A stretch of 64,000 nt of DNA, from the NCBI RefSeq assembly GCF_003325375.1, contig NZ_CP030862.1, positions 3,103,501-3,167,500 on the forward strand, read 5' to 3'. This DNA is from Streptomyces globosus (lineage in GTDB: Bacteria > Actinomycetota > Actinomycetes > Streptomycetales > Streptomycetaceae). The notes below the pieces were generated by a model. The model worked only from the letters and a program-made list of their open reading frames with translations. It searched no databases and was not told the DNA's origin. The stretch's first letter is position 1, and every line of letters starts with the position of its first letter. A program made the translations under genes and the position numbers. Shown one piece after another: positions 45,283 through 53,723 of this stretch.

Positions 45283-48200
45283 GTGGCCCAACGCAACACA
45301 CGACGATCCTTACGCGCGGCACTGGCCGCCCTCACCGCAGCACTGCTCCTGCCCCTGGGCGCCGGAGCCGCCGCAGCCGCACCGGAACCCGCGCCGTCCC
45401 CGGGCGCGGCCGAGCGCAAGATCGAGCCCAAGCTCCGCGCCCAGCTCGGCGACTCCGCCAAAGCGGTCTTCTGGGTCTACCTGGACAGTGCGGCCGATCT
45501 GACGGCGGCCGCGCGCCAGACCACCCGGACCGCCAAAGCGGAAACGGTTCTGCGCACCAAGCGCGACCACGCCGCCCGCACCCAGGCCGAGGTCCGCAAG
45601 GCCCTGGACAACGCCAAGGCGGAGTACACCTCCTTCTGGATCGTCAACGCGGTCCGCGTCGTCGGCACCGAGAAGCTCGCAGGCACGCTCGCCCGGCGCC
45701 CCGAGGTGTCCCGGATCGACGCCGACGACCGGATCACCCTGCCCAGCCCCGCCGAGGGCAAGCGGGAGAAGGCCGCGGCCGACGCCGTCGAGTGGAACAT
45801 CGACCGCGTCAAGGCCCCGCAGGTGTGGGAGCAGCTCGGCGTGCGCGGCGAGGGCATCGTCGTCGCCAACATCGACAGCGGCGTCGACCACACCCACCCG
45901 GCCGTCGCCGGCCAGTACCGCGGCAGGAGCGCGGACGGCAGCCTCGACCACCAGTACAACTGGTTCGACCCCGCCGGCGTCTGCCCCACGGCCGCGCCCT
46001 GCGACAACAACGACCACGGCACCCACACCATGGGCACGATGGTCGGCGACGACGGCGGCGCCAACAAGATCGGCGTCGCCCCGGGCGCCAGGTGGATCGC
46101 CGCCAAGGGCTGCGAGACCAACTCCTGCTCCGAGGCCTCGCTGCTCGCGGCCGGACAGTGGATCGTCGCCCCGACCGACCTGAACGGCCAGAACCCGCGG
46201 CCCGATCTCGCCCCGCACGTCGTCAACAACTCCTGGGGCAGCGCGGCCCACGACGACTGGTACCGGCAGGTCGTCGACACCTGGCGGGCCGCCGGCATCT
46301 TCCCGGCCTTCTCCAACGGCAACGCCGGACCCGGCTGCTCCACCAGCGGCTCCCCCGGCGACTACGCCGCCTCCTACAGCTCCGGCGCCTTCGACGTCAA
46401 CGGCACCATCGCCTCCTTCTCCTCCCGCGGCGCGGGCCCCGGCGGCATCGTCAAGCCCAACATCGCCGCCCCTGGCGTGAACGTCCGCTCCTCCGTGCCC
46501 GGCGGCGCCTACGAGGCCTTCTCCGGCACCTCGATGGCCTCGCCGCACACCGCGGCCACCGTCGCCCTGCTCTGGTCCGCCGCCCCCGCCCTCGAAGGCG
46601 ACATCGCCCAGACGGAGCAGCTCCTCGGCACCACCGCCCAGGACACCGACAACGGCCAGTGCGGCGGGACCGCCGCCAACAACAACGTCTTCGGCGAGGG
46701 CAAGCTCGACGCGCTCGCCGCCGTCTCCAACGCCCCCCGGGGCCCGACCGGCGCCCTCGGCGGAACCGTGACATCCGGCGGAGCCCCCGTCGCCGGCGCC
46801 AAGGTCACCGCCGCCGGACCGATCAGCCGTACGACGACCACCGCCGCCGACGGCACCTACGCCTTCCGCTCCCTCTCCGTCGGCACGTACACCCTGACCG
46901 CGGCCAAGTTCGGCTACGGCCAGGAGACGGCGACCGCGACCGTCACCGAGAACACCACCGCCACCGGCGACCTCACCCTCACCCAGGCCCCCTCCGGCAG
47001 GCTCACCGGCACCGTCACCGCGCCGTCCGGGCCCGCCGCAGGCGCCACCGTCACCATCGCGGACACGCCCGTCACCGCGACCGCCGACGACCGGGGCCGC
47101 TTTGAGGTCACCCTGCCGCACGGCACCTACGACCTGCGGGCGACCCACTCCTCCCGCTGTGTGAGCCCCGGCACCGCCCGCGCCACCGTCGCCGGCGACA
47201 CCGCGGTCGAGGTCGCCCTGCCCGAGCGCACCGACGCCTACGGCTACGCCTGCGCCGCCTCCACCGGCACAGACCACCCCGCCGGGGACCGGCAGCTCGC
47301 CCTGACCGGCGACAACACCACCGAGCGCGTCGACCTGCCCTTCCCGCTGCCGCTGTACGGCAAGACGTACGGCCAGGCCTGGATCGGCACCAACGGCACC
47401 GTCAGCTTCGGCGGCGCCCACACCGGCGACATCAACGGCGACCTGCCGAGCACCGCCACCCCCAACGCCGCCCTCTACCCGTTCTGGGACGACCTCGTCG
47501 TCGGCGCGGCCGGCAGCGGATCCGGCGTCTTCACCGCCGTCAGGGGCACCGCCCCGCACCGGCAGTTCACCATCGAGTGGCGCAACGTCTCCCACTGGTC
47601 GGCGCAGGCGGACAGGTTCTCCTTCTCCGCGACCGTCGGCGAGGACGGAACCGTCACCTACTCCTACCGCGGCACCGGCGGCACCGGCATCAAGGGCGGC
47701 TCCACGGCCACGGTCGGGGTGGAGAACGCCACGGGCACCGACGCCTTCGCCTACTCCTTCAACACGCCCGTCATCGGCGACGGCCTGACCATCTCCTTCC
47801 GCACCACCAAGAGCGGCGTCGTCACCGGCCGCGTCCTCGACGCCAACGACGGCAACGGCGTCGCCGGCGCCACCGTCACCGTCGGCACCGGCGACGCCGC
47901 CGTCTCGGCGACGACCGCCCCGGACGGCGGGTACGTCGTCCAGAGCCCGTCCGGCACCCGGGCCGTCTCCATCACCGCGCCCGCCTACGAGGCGGCCGCC
48001 GCCACGGTCGACGTCAAGGCCGCCGGCGTCACCCCGGTCACGCAGTCGCTGCGCACCGGCCGCGTCACCGCCGCCAGGCCCGCGGTGGAGGTCGTCCTCC
48101 CGGCCGACCAGAAGCGGACCCGCACCCTCGACCTCACCAACCCGGGCCTCGGGACGGACTTCACGGTGGCCGAGGACGCGCCCTGGCTGACGGCCACCCC

Positions 48201-48867
48201 GTCGGCCGGCACCCTGCCCACGGGCGGCCGGGCCACGGTCTCCCTGGCCGTGGACAGCGCCGGCCTGGCCGCCGGCACCGTCCTCACCGCCGACCTGAAG
48301 ATCACCTCGGTGAGCGGGCGCAGCCCCGTCCTGACGGTCCCCGTCAAGGTCGTCGTCCCGCGCTACCAGACCGCCCTGGACACGGGCTCCGGCTACGCCT
48401 CCACCGACGCCCTCGGCGACAGCTGGTCCCCGGACCGCAAGTACACCGCCGGCTCGTACGGCTACCAGGGCAGCTCGGCGGTGCGCAGCACCGGCCGCAC
48501 CATCGCCGGCACGGACGACCAGCGGATGTTCCGCAACGCCCGCGAGGGAATGTACGAGTACCGCTTCGACAACGTGCCCAACGGCACGTACACGGTGGAG
48601 CTCGGCTTCGCGGAGCTGTCCTCCGCCAAGCCGGACCGGCGCGTCTTCGACGTCCTCGTCGAGGGCAGGGAGGTGCTGCCCTCCCTGGACATCGCGCTGG
48701 AGGCGGGCAACTACACCGCCCTGACGCGGAGCTACACGGTGACCGTCACGGACGGCGTGCTGAACGTCCGCTTCGTGACCCACTCCGGCTTCGGCAAGCC
48801 GCTGGTGAACACGCTGAGGGTGACGGACCGCCCCGACCAGGCACCGCAGGCCGGCCGGGCCCGGTGA
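45283..48867 (+). CDS. Large multidomain secreted subtilase with malectin-like C-terminus
   Basis: 1194 residues from GTG 45283 (GAGGAG 7 nt upstream). After a signal peptide (SLRAALAALTAALLLPLG) and an inhibitor-like prodomain comes a bacillopeptidase F-type S8 domain: Asp in NIDSGVDHTHP (about 198), His in NDHGTHTMG (about 245), Ser in SGTSMASPH (about 416). Then follow two or three carboxypeptidase-regulatory-like beta domains (GTVTSGGAPVAGAKVTAAG, GRVLDANDGNGVAGATV), a beta domain with WIGTNGTVSFGG, and a malectin-like carbohydrate-binding domain (RYQTALDTGSGYASTDALGD, YEYRFDNVPNGTYTVEL). It is an extracellular protease, perhaps bound to polysaccharide. Confidence 0.93.
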   Translation: MAQRNTRRSLRAALAALTAALLLPLGAGAAAAAPEPAPSPGAAERKIEPKLRAQLGDSAKAVFWVYLDSAADLTAAARQTTRTAKAETVLRTKRDHAARTQAEVRKALDNAKAEYTSFWIVNAVRVVGTEKLAGTLARRPEVSRIDADDRITLPSPAEGKREKAAADAVEWNIDRVKAPQVWEQLGVRGEGIVVANIDSGVDHTHPAVAGQYRGRSADGSLDHQYNWFDPAGVCPTAAPCDNNDHGTHTMGTMVGDDGGANKIGVAPGARWIAAKGCETNSCSEASLLAAGQWIVAPTDLNGQNPRPDLAPHVVNNSWGSAAHDDWYRQVVDTWRAAGIFPAFSNGNAGPGCSTSGSPGDYAASYSSGAFDVNGTIASFSSRGAGPGGIVKPNIAAPGVNVRSSVPGGAYEAFSGTSMASPHTAATVALLWSAAPALEGDIAQTEQLLGTTAQDTDNGQCGGTAANNNVFGEGKLDALAAVSNAPRGPTGALGGTVTSGGAPVAGAKVTAAGPISRTTTTAADGTYAFRSLSVGTYTLTAAKFGYGQETATATVTENTTATGDLTLTQAPSGRLTGTVTAPSGPAAGATVTIADTPVTATADDRGRFEVTLPHGTYDLRATHSSRCVSPGTARATVAGDTAVEVALPERTDAYGYACAASTGTDHPAGDRQLALTGDNTTERVDLPFPLPLYGKTYGQAWIGTNGTVSFGGAHTGDINGDLPSTATPNAALYPFWDDLVVGAAGSGSGVFTAVRGTAPHRQFTIEWRNVSHWSAQADRFSFSATVGEDGTVTYSYRGTGGTGIKGGSTATVGVENATGTDAFAYSFNTPVIGDGLTISFRTTKSGVVTGRVLDANDGNGVAGATVTVGTGDAAVSATTAPDGGYVVQSPSGTRAVSITAPAYEAAAATVDVKAAGVTPVTQSLRTGRVTAARPAVEVVLPADQKRTRTLDLTNPGLGTDFTVAEDAPWLTATPSAGTLPTGGRATVSLAVDSAGLAAGTVLTADLKITSVSGRSPVLTVPVKVVVPRYQTALDTGSGYASTDALGDSWSPDRKYTAGSYGYQGSSAVRSTGRTIAGTDDQRMFRNAREGMYEYRFDNVPNGTYTVELGFAELSSAKPDRRVFDVLVEGREVLPSLDIALEAGNYTALTRSYTVTVTDGVLNVRFVTHSGFGKPLVNTLRVTDRPDQAPQAGRAR

Positions 48868-48939
48868 CGGTCGGCACACCCGCCGCACCGGAAGCACCCG
48901 CCTGACCGGAACCCCGTGTCCGGTGAGGTGACACACCCC

Positions 48940-48971
48940 GGGGGCGGGGCGCCGCACGGCGCCCCGCCCCC
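48940..48971 (+). terminator. Terminator of the large subtilase gene
   Basis: A 15-bp perfect stem (48940-48954 with 48957-48971) around CA, 73 bp after the stop. Confidence 0.75.
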
Positions 48972-49049
48972 TCCGCATCCCGCAGGGGCATTCGGGTGGC
49001 CGCCGGGCACCGCGCAGCGGCGCGGCCGGGCGGCCGGTCCGCCGGTCGT

Positions 49050-49055
49050 TAGCGT
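49050..49055 (+). promoter_or_regulatory. Leaderless-type -10 element (TAGCGT)
   Basis: TAGCGT ends 8 nt before ATG 49064 and no Shine-Dalgarno is visible. Confidence 0.5.
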
Positions 49056-49063
49056 GGGGCACC

Positions 49064-49927
49064 ATGACGCTCCAGAGCGACGCCGCCGAGCGGCCCGGGG
49101 ACCCGCCGGGGCGGCCGGCACCGGCCCCCGCGGAACCGGATGCCCCGCCCCCGCACGAGGCGGACGTCCTGGCCGCACGGGTGCGGCAGGCATTGCACCG
49201 GGCCGGCGCCGTGCGGGCCGCCTGGGCGGCCGGCGGCCCGCACGGCGCCCTCGCCGGCTCCGCCCCGCCCCGCCGGCCCGCGGACGCCGCCGCCCCGCCG
49301 GCCGTCCCGCCCGAGGAGGCCCCGTACGACGCAGGCGGCCTGGCCGGCGTCCTCGCCCTGTGGCCCGTCCTCGGCAGCCTCGTCGCCGGCGAGGCGCTGG
49401 GGCTGCACACCCCGCTCCGCGCCTACGGGGACCGCGCCGCGGCCGGACTCCCCCCGGGCACCACCGCCCACCAGCTCCTCACCCGCCGGAATCCCGCCCA
49501 CGACGGCGCTGCCGCCGCCCTCACCCGCCTCGCCGAACACCTCGGCGGCGCCCCGCTCGGAGAGCTCGCCGCCACCCTGGTCTGGCAGCCCCTCGGCATG
49601 ACCCGCACGAGCCTCGCCGACGGCTCCCTGACCACCACCCCCGCCGACCTCGCCCGCTTCCTCACCCACCTCGTCTCCTCCTCCGACACCCCCGTCGCCC
49701 GCTCCTGGACCGACGGCTCCCTGCGCATCCGCACAGGCGAACTCACCCCCGCCCGCGGCCTGCTGTGGCACCCGGCACCGCACGGCACCTGGTCGTACGG
49801 GGACGCCTCCGCGGTCTGGGTCTGCCCGCGCCGCCGGCGCTGGGCCGTGCTGCTGCCCGCCGACGGGGACGGCCGGCCGCGCGCCGCGTTCCGCGCGGCG
49901 GTGTTCGCGCCGCCGCCCGCCCCCTGA
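49064..49927 (+). CDS. Beta-lactamase/serine-hydrolase relative without SxxK
   Basis: 287 residues. The layout follows the class C beta-lactamase/serine hydrolase fold: a region like the helix after the nucleophile (LVAGEALGLHTPLRAYGD), TTAHQLLTRRNPAHDG, WQPLGMTRTSLADGSLTTTPADLARFL, and a late WSYGDASAVWV. The expected YDxASxTK nucleophile motif reads PYDAGGLAGVL, so both catalytic Ser and Lys are gone, and LLTHTSG is LLTRRNP. It has no signal peptide. It is likely a pseudo-enzyme with binding or structural function, and it heads a small cluster with a P450. Confidence 0.75.
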   Translation: MTLQSDAAERPGDPPGRPAPAPAEPDAPPPHEADVLAARVRQALHRAGAVRAAWAAGGPHGALAGSAPPRRPADAAAPPAVPPEEAPYDAGGLAGVLALWPVLGSLVAGEALGLHTPLRAYGDRAAAGLPPGTTAHQLLTRRNPAHDGAAAALTRLAEHLGGAPLGELAATLVWQPLGMTRTSLADGSLTTTPADLARFLTHLVSSSDTPVARSWTDGSLRIRTGELTPARGLLWHPAPHGTWSYGDASAVWVCPRRRRWAVLLPADGDGRPRAAFRAAVFAPPPAP

Positions 49928-50083
49928 CCCGCACCGCCCCCCGCCACGGCGGCGTGTCGCCCGGACGGCTGCCGCCCGTACCGGTACCGGGAACGGCCCC
50001 GCTTCCGCCCCGCACCGCCCTGCACCGCGACCGGGGCCGCCGTACGGGCGCACGCTCGGAGCGCGCCCCCTCCAAGATCGACG

Positions 50084-50089
50084 TACGGT
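50084..50089 (+). promoter_or_regulatory. Leaderless-type -10 element (TACGGT) of the small ORF/P450 unit
   Basis: TACGGT ends 7 nt before the ATG at 50097, which opens a 49-codon ORF overlapping the P450 start. Confidence 0.45.
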
Positions 50090-50096
50090 GAGCCCC

Positions 50097-50246
50097 ATGT
50101 CACCCACCGCTGGTTCCCCACCGCGCGGAGGCACCCCCTGCGCACCGTTCCCGAACCCGCCCCGCGCGGGCCACAGGGCCCGCAGGGGACAGGGCCGCCG
50201 CCGCGGCGGCCGGCGGGCCGACCCGGGGGAGGCGGTGCGGCCGTGA
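50097..50246 (+). CDS. 49-residue basic Pro/Arg-rich ORF coupled to the P450 gene
   Basis: ATG 50097 lies 7 nt after a TANNNT element. The stop TGA overlaps the GTG of the P450 gene by 4 bp (GTGA), the usual sign of translational coupling. The product (MSPTAGSPPRGG start, then many Arg and Gly) has no recognisable domain and may matter only as a leader that delivers ribosomes to the P450 start. The basic composition could also be a chance reading of G+C-rich DNA. Confidence 0.4.
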   Translation: MSPTAGSPPRGGTPCAPFPNPPRAGHRARRGQGRRRGGRRADPGEAVRP

Positions 50247-51379
50247 CCGGTCCCGGAACGACCCGAGGGGCCGTCGCCCGCGGGCAGCGCGGGCCGTCGC
50301 CGCGGGCCGGGCGGGCCGAGTCCGTCCGGTTCGCCGCCACCCGCGCGCTCCCCTTCTTCGTCCGCAGCGTTCCCGGCACCCGCCCCGCCTTCCCGGCGGA
50401 GGTGCTGCGGGAGCTGCGCGACCGCCACGGCGCGCCCGTCCTGGTCCAGGATATCTCCGGGCCCGTCCTCGTCCTGCTGGACCGCCGCGAGATGCAGCAG
50501 TTCTACGACCTCCCCGGCGCCGGGGCGCCCGGCGGGGCGGCCCCCGCGCTGCCGCCCGCGGAGGGGCTGCGGACCGTACTGGCCGAAGAAGCACGCCCGC
50601 TGGCCTCCGCCACCACCCTCGAACTCGTCCGCCTCCGGCAGGCCGTCGCCAGGGCCGCCCGGAGGCTCGCCCCCGCCGCCGGTGCCGGGCCCGCCGCCCC
50701 GCCCGGGGGCCCCGCCGGAGCCACCTCCCTGCTCGGCCGGCTGCTGCACCGCCGAGGGCAGCACGAGCCCGACCCCGCCGGCGACCGCCCGGAACGCCAC
50801 CCGCATCCCGGCCCCGGATGCCCCGCGCACCCCTGGGCGCCCGTCCTCGACAGCGTCCCCGCGACCGTGCTGCGCACCCTGCTTCTGCTCGGCGCCCACC
50901 CCGCCGAGCAGGCGGCCGCCGCCGCCGAGGCCGCCGCCCGCACGGACCCGCACGCACTGGCCCGGCTCCAGGCCTGCGTACGGGAGGCGCTCCGCCTCTA
51001 CCCGGCCGTGCCCGACCTCGTCCGCACCACCCGCACCGAGACCGTGTGGCGGGGCGTGCACCACCCGGCCGGGACCCGCGTCCTGCTCCCCGCCCACTTC
51101 CACCAGCGCGACCCGGAACAGGTCCCCGCCGCCCACGTCTTCGTCCCCGGAAGGTGGAAGACGCCCGGGGCGGAGGAGGACCTCCGGATGGCCCCCTTCG
51201 GCCACGGACCCGGCCGCTGCCCCGGCGACCGCCTGGGCCTGCTGATCACCACCGCACTGTGCGCCGAGGTACTGCGCCGCAGCCGCATCACCGGCATCCG
51301 GCCGGTGCTCGACCCGCACGGGCCGCTGCCCGCAGTCCTCGACCCGCGCGGCATCCGGCTCACCCTCACCCGTCGCTGA
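50243..51379 (+). CDS. Short, atypical cytochrome P450
   Basis: 378 residues from GTG 50243 (GGGGGAGG upstream), shorter than the usual 400-450. It keeps the K-helix ExxR (REALRLYP, about 248), the PxRW-like VFVPGRWK and the haem loop FGHGPGRCPGD with Cys about 327. The I-helix O2-activating motif (A/G-G-x-D/E-T) is missing: the aligned stretch is VLDSVPATVLRTLLLLGAHP. A Gly/Pro/His-rich low-complexity insert precedes it (about 150-195). It may be a peroxide-using or non-catalytic haem protein. Its partners are the upstream SxxK-less hydrolase relative and the two helical genes downstream. Confidence 0.8.
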   Translation: MTGPGTTRGAVARGQRGPSPRAGRAESVRFAATRALPFFVRSVPGTRPAFPAEVLRELRDRHGAPVLVQDISGPVLVLLDRREMQQFYDLPGAGAPGGAAPALPPAEGLRTVLAEEARPLASATTLELVRLRQAVARAARRLAPAAGAGPAAPPGGPAGATSLLGRLLHRRGQHEPDPAGDRPERHPHPGPGCPAHPWAPVLDSVPATVLRTLLLLGAHPAEQAAAAAEAAARTDPHALARLQACVREALRLYPAVPDLVRTTRTETVWRGVHHPAGTRVLLPAHFHQRDPEQVPAAHVFVPGRWKTPGAEEDLRMAPFGHGPGRCPGDRLGLLITTALCAEVLRRSRITGIRPVLDPHGPLPAVLDPRGIRLTLTRR

Positions 51380-51429
51380 CACACCGCCGGCGACGCCCTT
51401 CCCGCCACCGACTTCCCCGCGAGGATCCC

Positions 51430-52284
51430 ATGTCCGACGCCGTGAACTCCTCCGCGTCCACCGCACCGGACGCCGAGCTGCTGGGCGCCGTGTGCCGCGA
51501 ACTCGCCGAGGCCGCCGACGCCGTCGCCGAGGCCGCCCGCTTCGCCACCGAACTCGCCCTGCGGCCACGCCTCCCCGCCCACCGGCCCGGCCGGCCCCGC
51601 ACCGACGGCGCCGGCCCCCGCAGGCCCGGCGGGCACCGCCGGAGCAGGCGCGCCCGCCGCGCCCTGCTGCGCACCCTCACCGACCCCGCCGGCCTGGGCT
51701 GGGCCCCGCGCGGCCGCGGCGTCGCCCGGGCCGGCTGGCTCGCGGGCGTCCTCACCGGCCGGGAGAGCCTCGCCGTGAGCCTCGCGGTCTGCGGGCTGAA
51801 AGCCCGCATCCGGGCCGCCGGACTGGACCGCGCCGGGCTGCTCGCCGACCCGGACGGGGCGGCCATCCTGCGCGCCGTGGACGAGGACCGGCAGGCGGCT
51901 GCCGTGCGCGGATTCCGCCGCGTCATGCGGGAGCAGGGTGCGGAACGGGCATTCGCCCTGCTGACGCCCTCGTTCGCCGACCTGTTCGCCTGGCACGCGC
52001 TGACGGACGCGAACCCGTTCAACGACCACGCCGGCTGGCAGGTCGCGACCGGGCGTGCGGTGACCGCCGAACCGCTCCAGGGGCTCGGGGCGGCCGTACG
52101 CGCCTTCTTCGACCGGGACGGCGGGCGCGGGCACGGCCGCCGGCGGGGGAGGGCGCGGCGCCGCCGCACACCGGCCGGGGCCGCCGCCGCGGCACCGAGG
52201 CCGGACCACCGCGGGTGCGTGCACACCCTCGGCCTCATCGGCACGGGCGGCCTTCTCCTCGTCCAGCCCTGGCGGGCCCGGTGA
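51430..52284 (+). CDS. Helical protein of unknown function
   Basis: 284 residues, ATG 51430 after GAGGATCC. The N-terminal 45 residues form an amphipathic Ala/Glu helix (LLGAVCRELAEAADAVAEAARFATEL), then a basic Pro/Arg stretch. A more conserved-looking core follows, with SLAVCGLKARIRAAGLDRAGLL and LLTPSFADLFAWHALTDANPFNDHAGWQVATGRAV. A second Arg-rich linker precedes a short hydrophobic end (LGLIGTGGLLLV). I do not recognise the family. It is co-oriented with the P450 (50 bp gap) and coupled by GTGA to the next small gene. Confidence 0.6.
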   Translation: MSDAVNSSASTAPDAELLGAVCRELAEAADAVAEAARFATELALRPRLPAHRPGRPRTDGAGPRRPGGHRRSRRARRALLRTLTDPAGLGWAPRGRGVARAGWLAGVLTGRESLAVSLAVCGLKARIRAAGLDRAGLLADPDGAAILRAVDEDRQAAAVRGFRRVMREQGAERAFALLTPSFADLFAWHALTDANPFNDHAGWQVATGRAVTAEPLQGLGAAVRAFFDRDGGRGHGRRRGRARRRRTPAGAAAAAPRPDHRGCVHTLGLIGTGGLLLVQPWRAR

Positions 52285-52514
52285 CGGCCGCGGCCCGGCT
52301 CCGGGCGGCCGCACCGGACCCCGCCGACGGCCTGCGCGCCCACTGCGAGGCGCTGCGCGTGCACGCGGACCGGCTGCGGGCCGCCGCCGGGGAGCTCGAA
52401 CAGCAGGGGCCTCCCGCGGCGCCGTTCCGCGCCGAGGTCGCGGCCCTCGCCGAGCGCTGCTCGACCGCGGCGGACGGGCTGGCACTGGCCGCGGCCCGGC
52501 TCCGGGAGCGCTGA
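52281..52514 (+). CDS. Small all-helical protein coupled to the upstream unknown gene
   Basis: 77 residues from GTG 52281, overlapping the previous stop by 4 bp. It is almost entirely alpha-helical with heptad-like spacing (LRAHCEALRVHADRLRAAAGELEQQG, FRAEVAALAERCSTAADGLALAAARLRE), so a coiled-coil hairpin is likely. The size and hairpin shape recall WXG100-like or small chaperone proteins, but there is no WxG motif. It probably pairs with the upstream helical protein. Confidence 0.6.
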   Translation: MTAAARLRAAAPDPADGLRAHCEALRVHADRLRAAAGELEQQGPPAAPFRAEVAALAERCSTAADGLALAAARLRER

Positions 52515-52554
52515 CGGCGCGGCCGGTCCGGCAGGGCCGGGGCCCCGCCGGGCG

Positions 52555-53169
52555 TCAGGACCGGCGCGGGCCCTCATCCATCCCCGCGAGCACCGCCAGA
52601 GCACGGGTCGCGGTCTCCTCCGGGGTGCCGGAGACGTCGACGACGACACCGGGCTCGTCCGGACCGAGCGGCTCCAGCGCCGCGAACTGCGAATCCAGCA
52701 GGGCGGCGGGCATGAAGTGCCCGCTGCGCGCCGCCATCCGGCCCCCGATCAGCCGGCGGTCGCCGGCGAGGTGCACGAAGACGGCACCGGGCTCGGCCGC
52801 GCGCAGCCGGTCGCGGTAGGCGCGCCTGAGCGCCGAGCAGGACACCACGGCGCCGGTGCCGGGGGGCCGCTCGCGCAGCCGGGCGGCGATGGCGTCGAGC
52901 CAGGGACGGCGGTCGCCGTCGTCCAGGGGGATCCCGGCGGACATCTTCGCGACGTTCGCCGGCGGGTGGTGGTCGTCGCCCTCCTCGAACGGGACGCCGA
53001 GCGCCTCCGCGAGGAGCCGCCCCACGGTCGACTTCCCGGTCCCGGCCACGCCCATCACGACCACCACGCGCCCGCCGCCCGCCGGGCTCCTCGCGCCGTC
53101 CGCCGCCACCGGTCCACCCCCGCCGTCCTCGCCGCCCGGCCGCCCCCGCCGCCCTCGCGGCGCGGTCAA
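52555..53169 (-). CDS. gntK: Gluconokinase
   Basis: 204 residues; a Gly-rich N-terminal 33 residues may not be translated if a later GTG is used. P-loop VVMGVAGTGKSTVG (about 37-50), EEGDDHHPPANVAKMSAGIPLDDGDRRPWL and VVSCSALRRAYRDRLR identify the GntK family. It phosphorylates gluconate to 6-phosphogluconate with ATP for the pentose phosphate pathway. No gluconate permease or regulator is adjacent. Confidence 0.92.
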   Translation of the reverse strand: MTAPRGRRGRPGGEDGGGGPVAADGARSPAGGGRVVVVMGVAGTGKSTVGRLLAEALGVPFEEGDDHHPPANVAKMSAGIPLDDGDRRPWLDAIAARLRERPPGTGAVVSCSALRRAYRDRLRAAEPGAVFVHLAGDRRLIGGRMAARSGHFMPAALLDSQFAALEPLGPDEPGVVVDVSGTPEETATRALAVLAGMDEGPRRS

Positions 53170-53230
53170 GCCCGTTTCCCCGTACGTTACGGCGCCCCGG
53201 ACGCGACCTGCGGTGCCGCGGGTCAGGCGG

Positions 53231-53614
53231 TCACTGCCGGGCGGCGGCGGTGCGCGGGGTGGTCTGCTGGACGGACCAGCGGTTGCCGTCCGGGTCGGTG
53301 AAGTAGACGAACGAGCCCCAGGGCAGGTCCTCGATCCCGGTCGTCTCCACTCCCCGTCCCCTGAGGTCGGCGTGGGCCTCCTCGATGTCCTTGACGACCA
53401 CTTGCAGGTTGTCGAGCGACCCCGGGGCCATTCGGGTGAGGCCCCGCCCCACCGCGATCGAGCAGGCAGAGCCGGGCGGGGTCAGCTGCACGAACCGGAT
53501 GTCGTCGCTGACCGTGACGTCGTGGTCGGCGTGGAAGCCGACCTGCTCGTAGAAGGCCTTCGCCCGGTCGACGTCGGTGACGGGTACGGCGACCAGTTCC
53601 AGCTTGATGTCCAT
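53231..53614 (-). CDS. Glyoxalase/bleomycin-resistance-fold protein
   Basis: 127 residues from ATG 53614 (GGAG upstream; ATG 53626 is an alternative). It has two beta-alpha-beta-beta-beta modules: VAVPVTDVDRAKAFYEQVGFHADHD and IEDLPWGSFVYFTDPDGNRWSVQQT, the typical vicinal-oxygen-chelate endings. Such proteins bind a metal and act as dioxygenases, lyases or drug-binding resistance proteins. It follows the ABC exporter gene on the same strand. Confidence 0.87.
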   Translation of the reverse strand: MDIKLELVAVPVTDVDRAKAFYEQVGFHADHDVTVSDDIRFVQLTPPGSACSIAVGRGLTRMAPGSLDNLQVVVKDIEEAHADLRGRGVETTGIEDLPWGSFVYFTDPDGNRWSVQQTTPRTAAARQ

Positions 53615-53723
53615 CGCTCGCTCCATGCGTGGGGATCGGGGTCCTTGCGGCATCATGCGCCCCCGGCCGGTGCGCCGCCGCTCGGCGGCCCGCCGGCCGG
53701 GCGTCTCGCAGCAGTGCCGGCGG

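Noticed and set aside
45310..49410. 1366-residue open frame on the minus strand
   Set aside because: It is antisense to the multidomain subtilase. The translation is Gly/Val/Ala/Asp repeats without any domain, a normal shadow of G+C-rich coding DNA.
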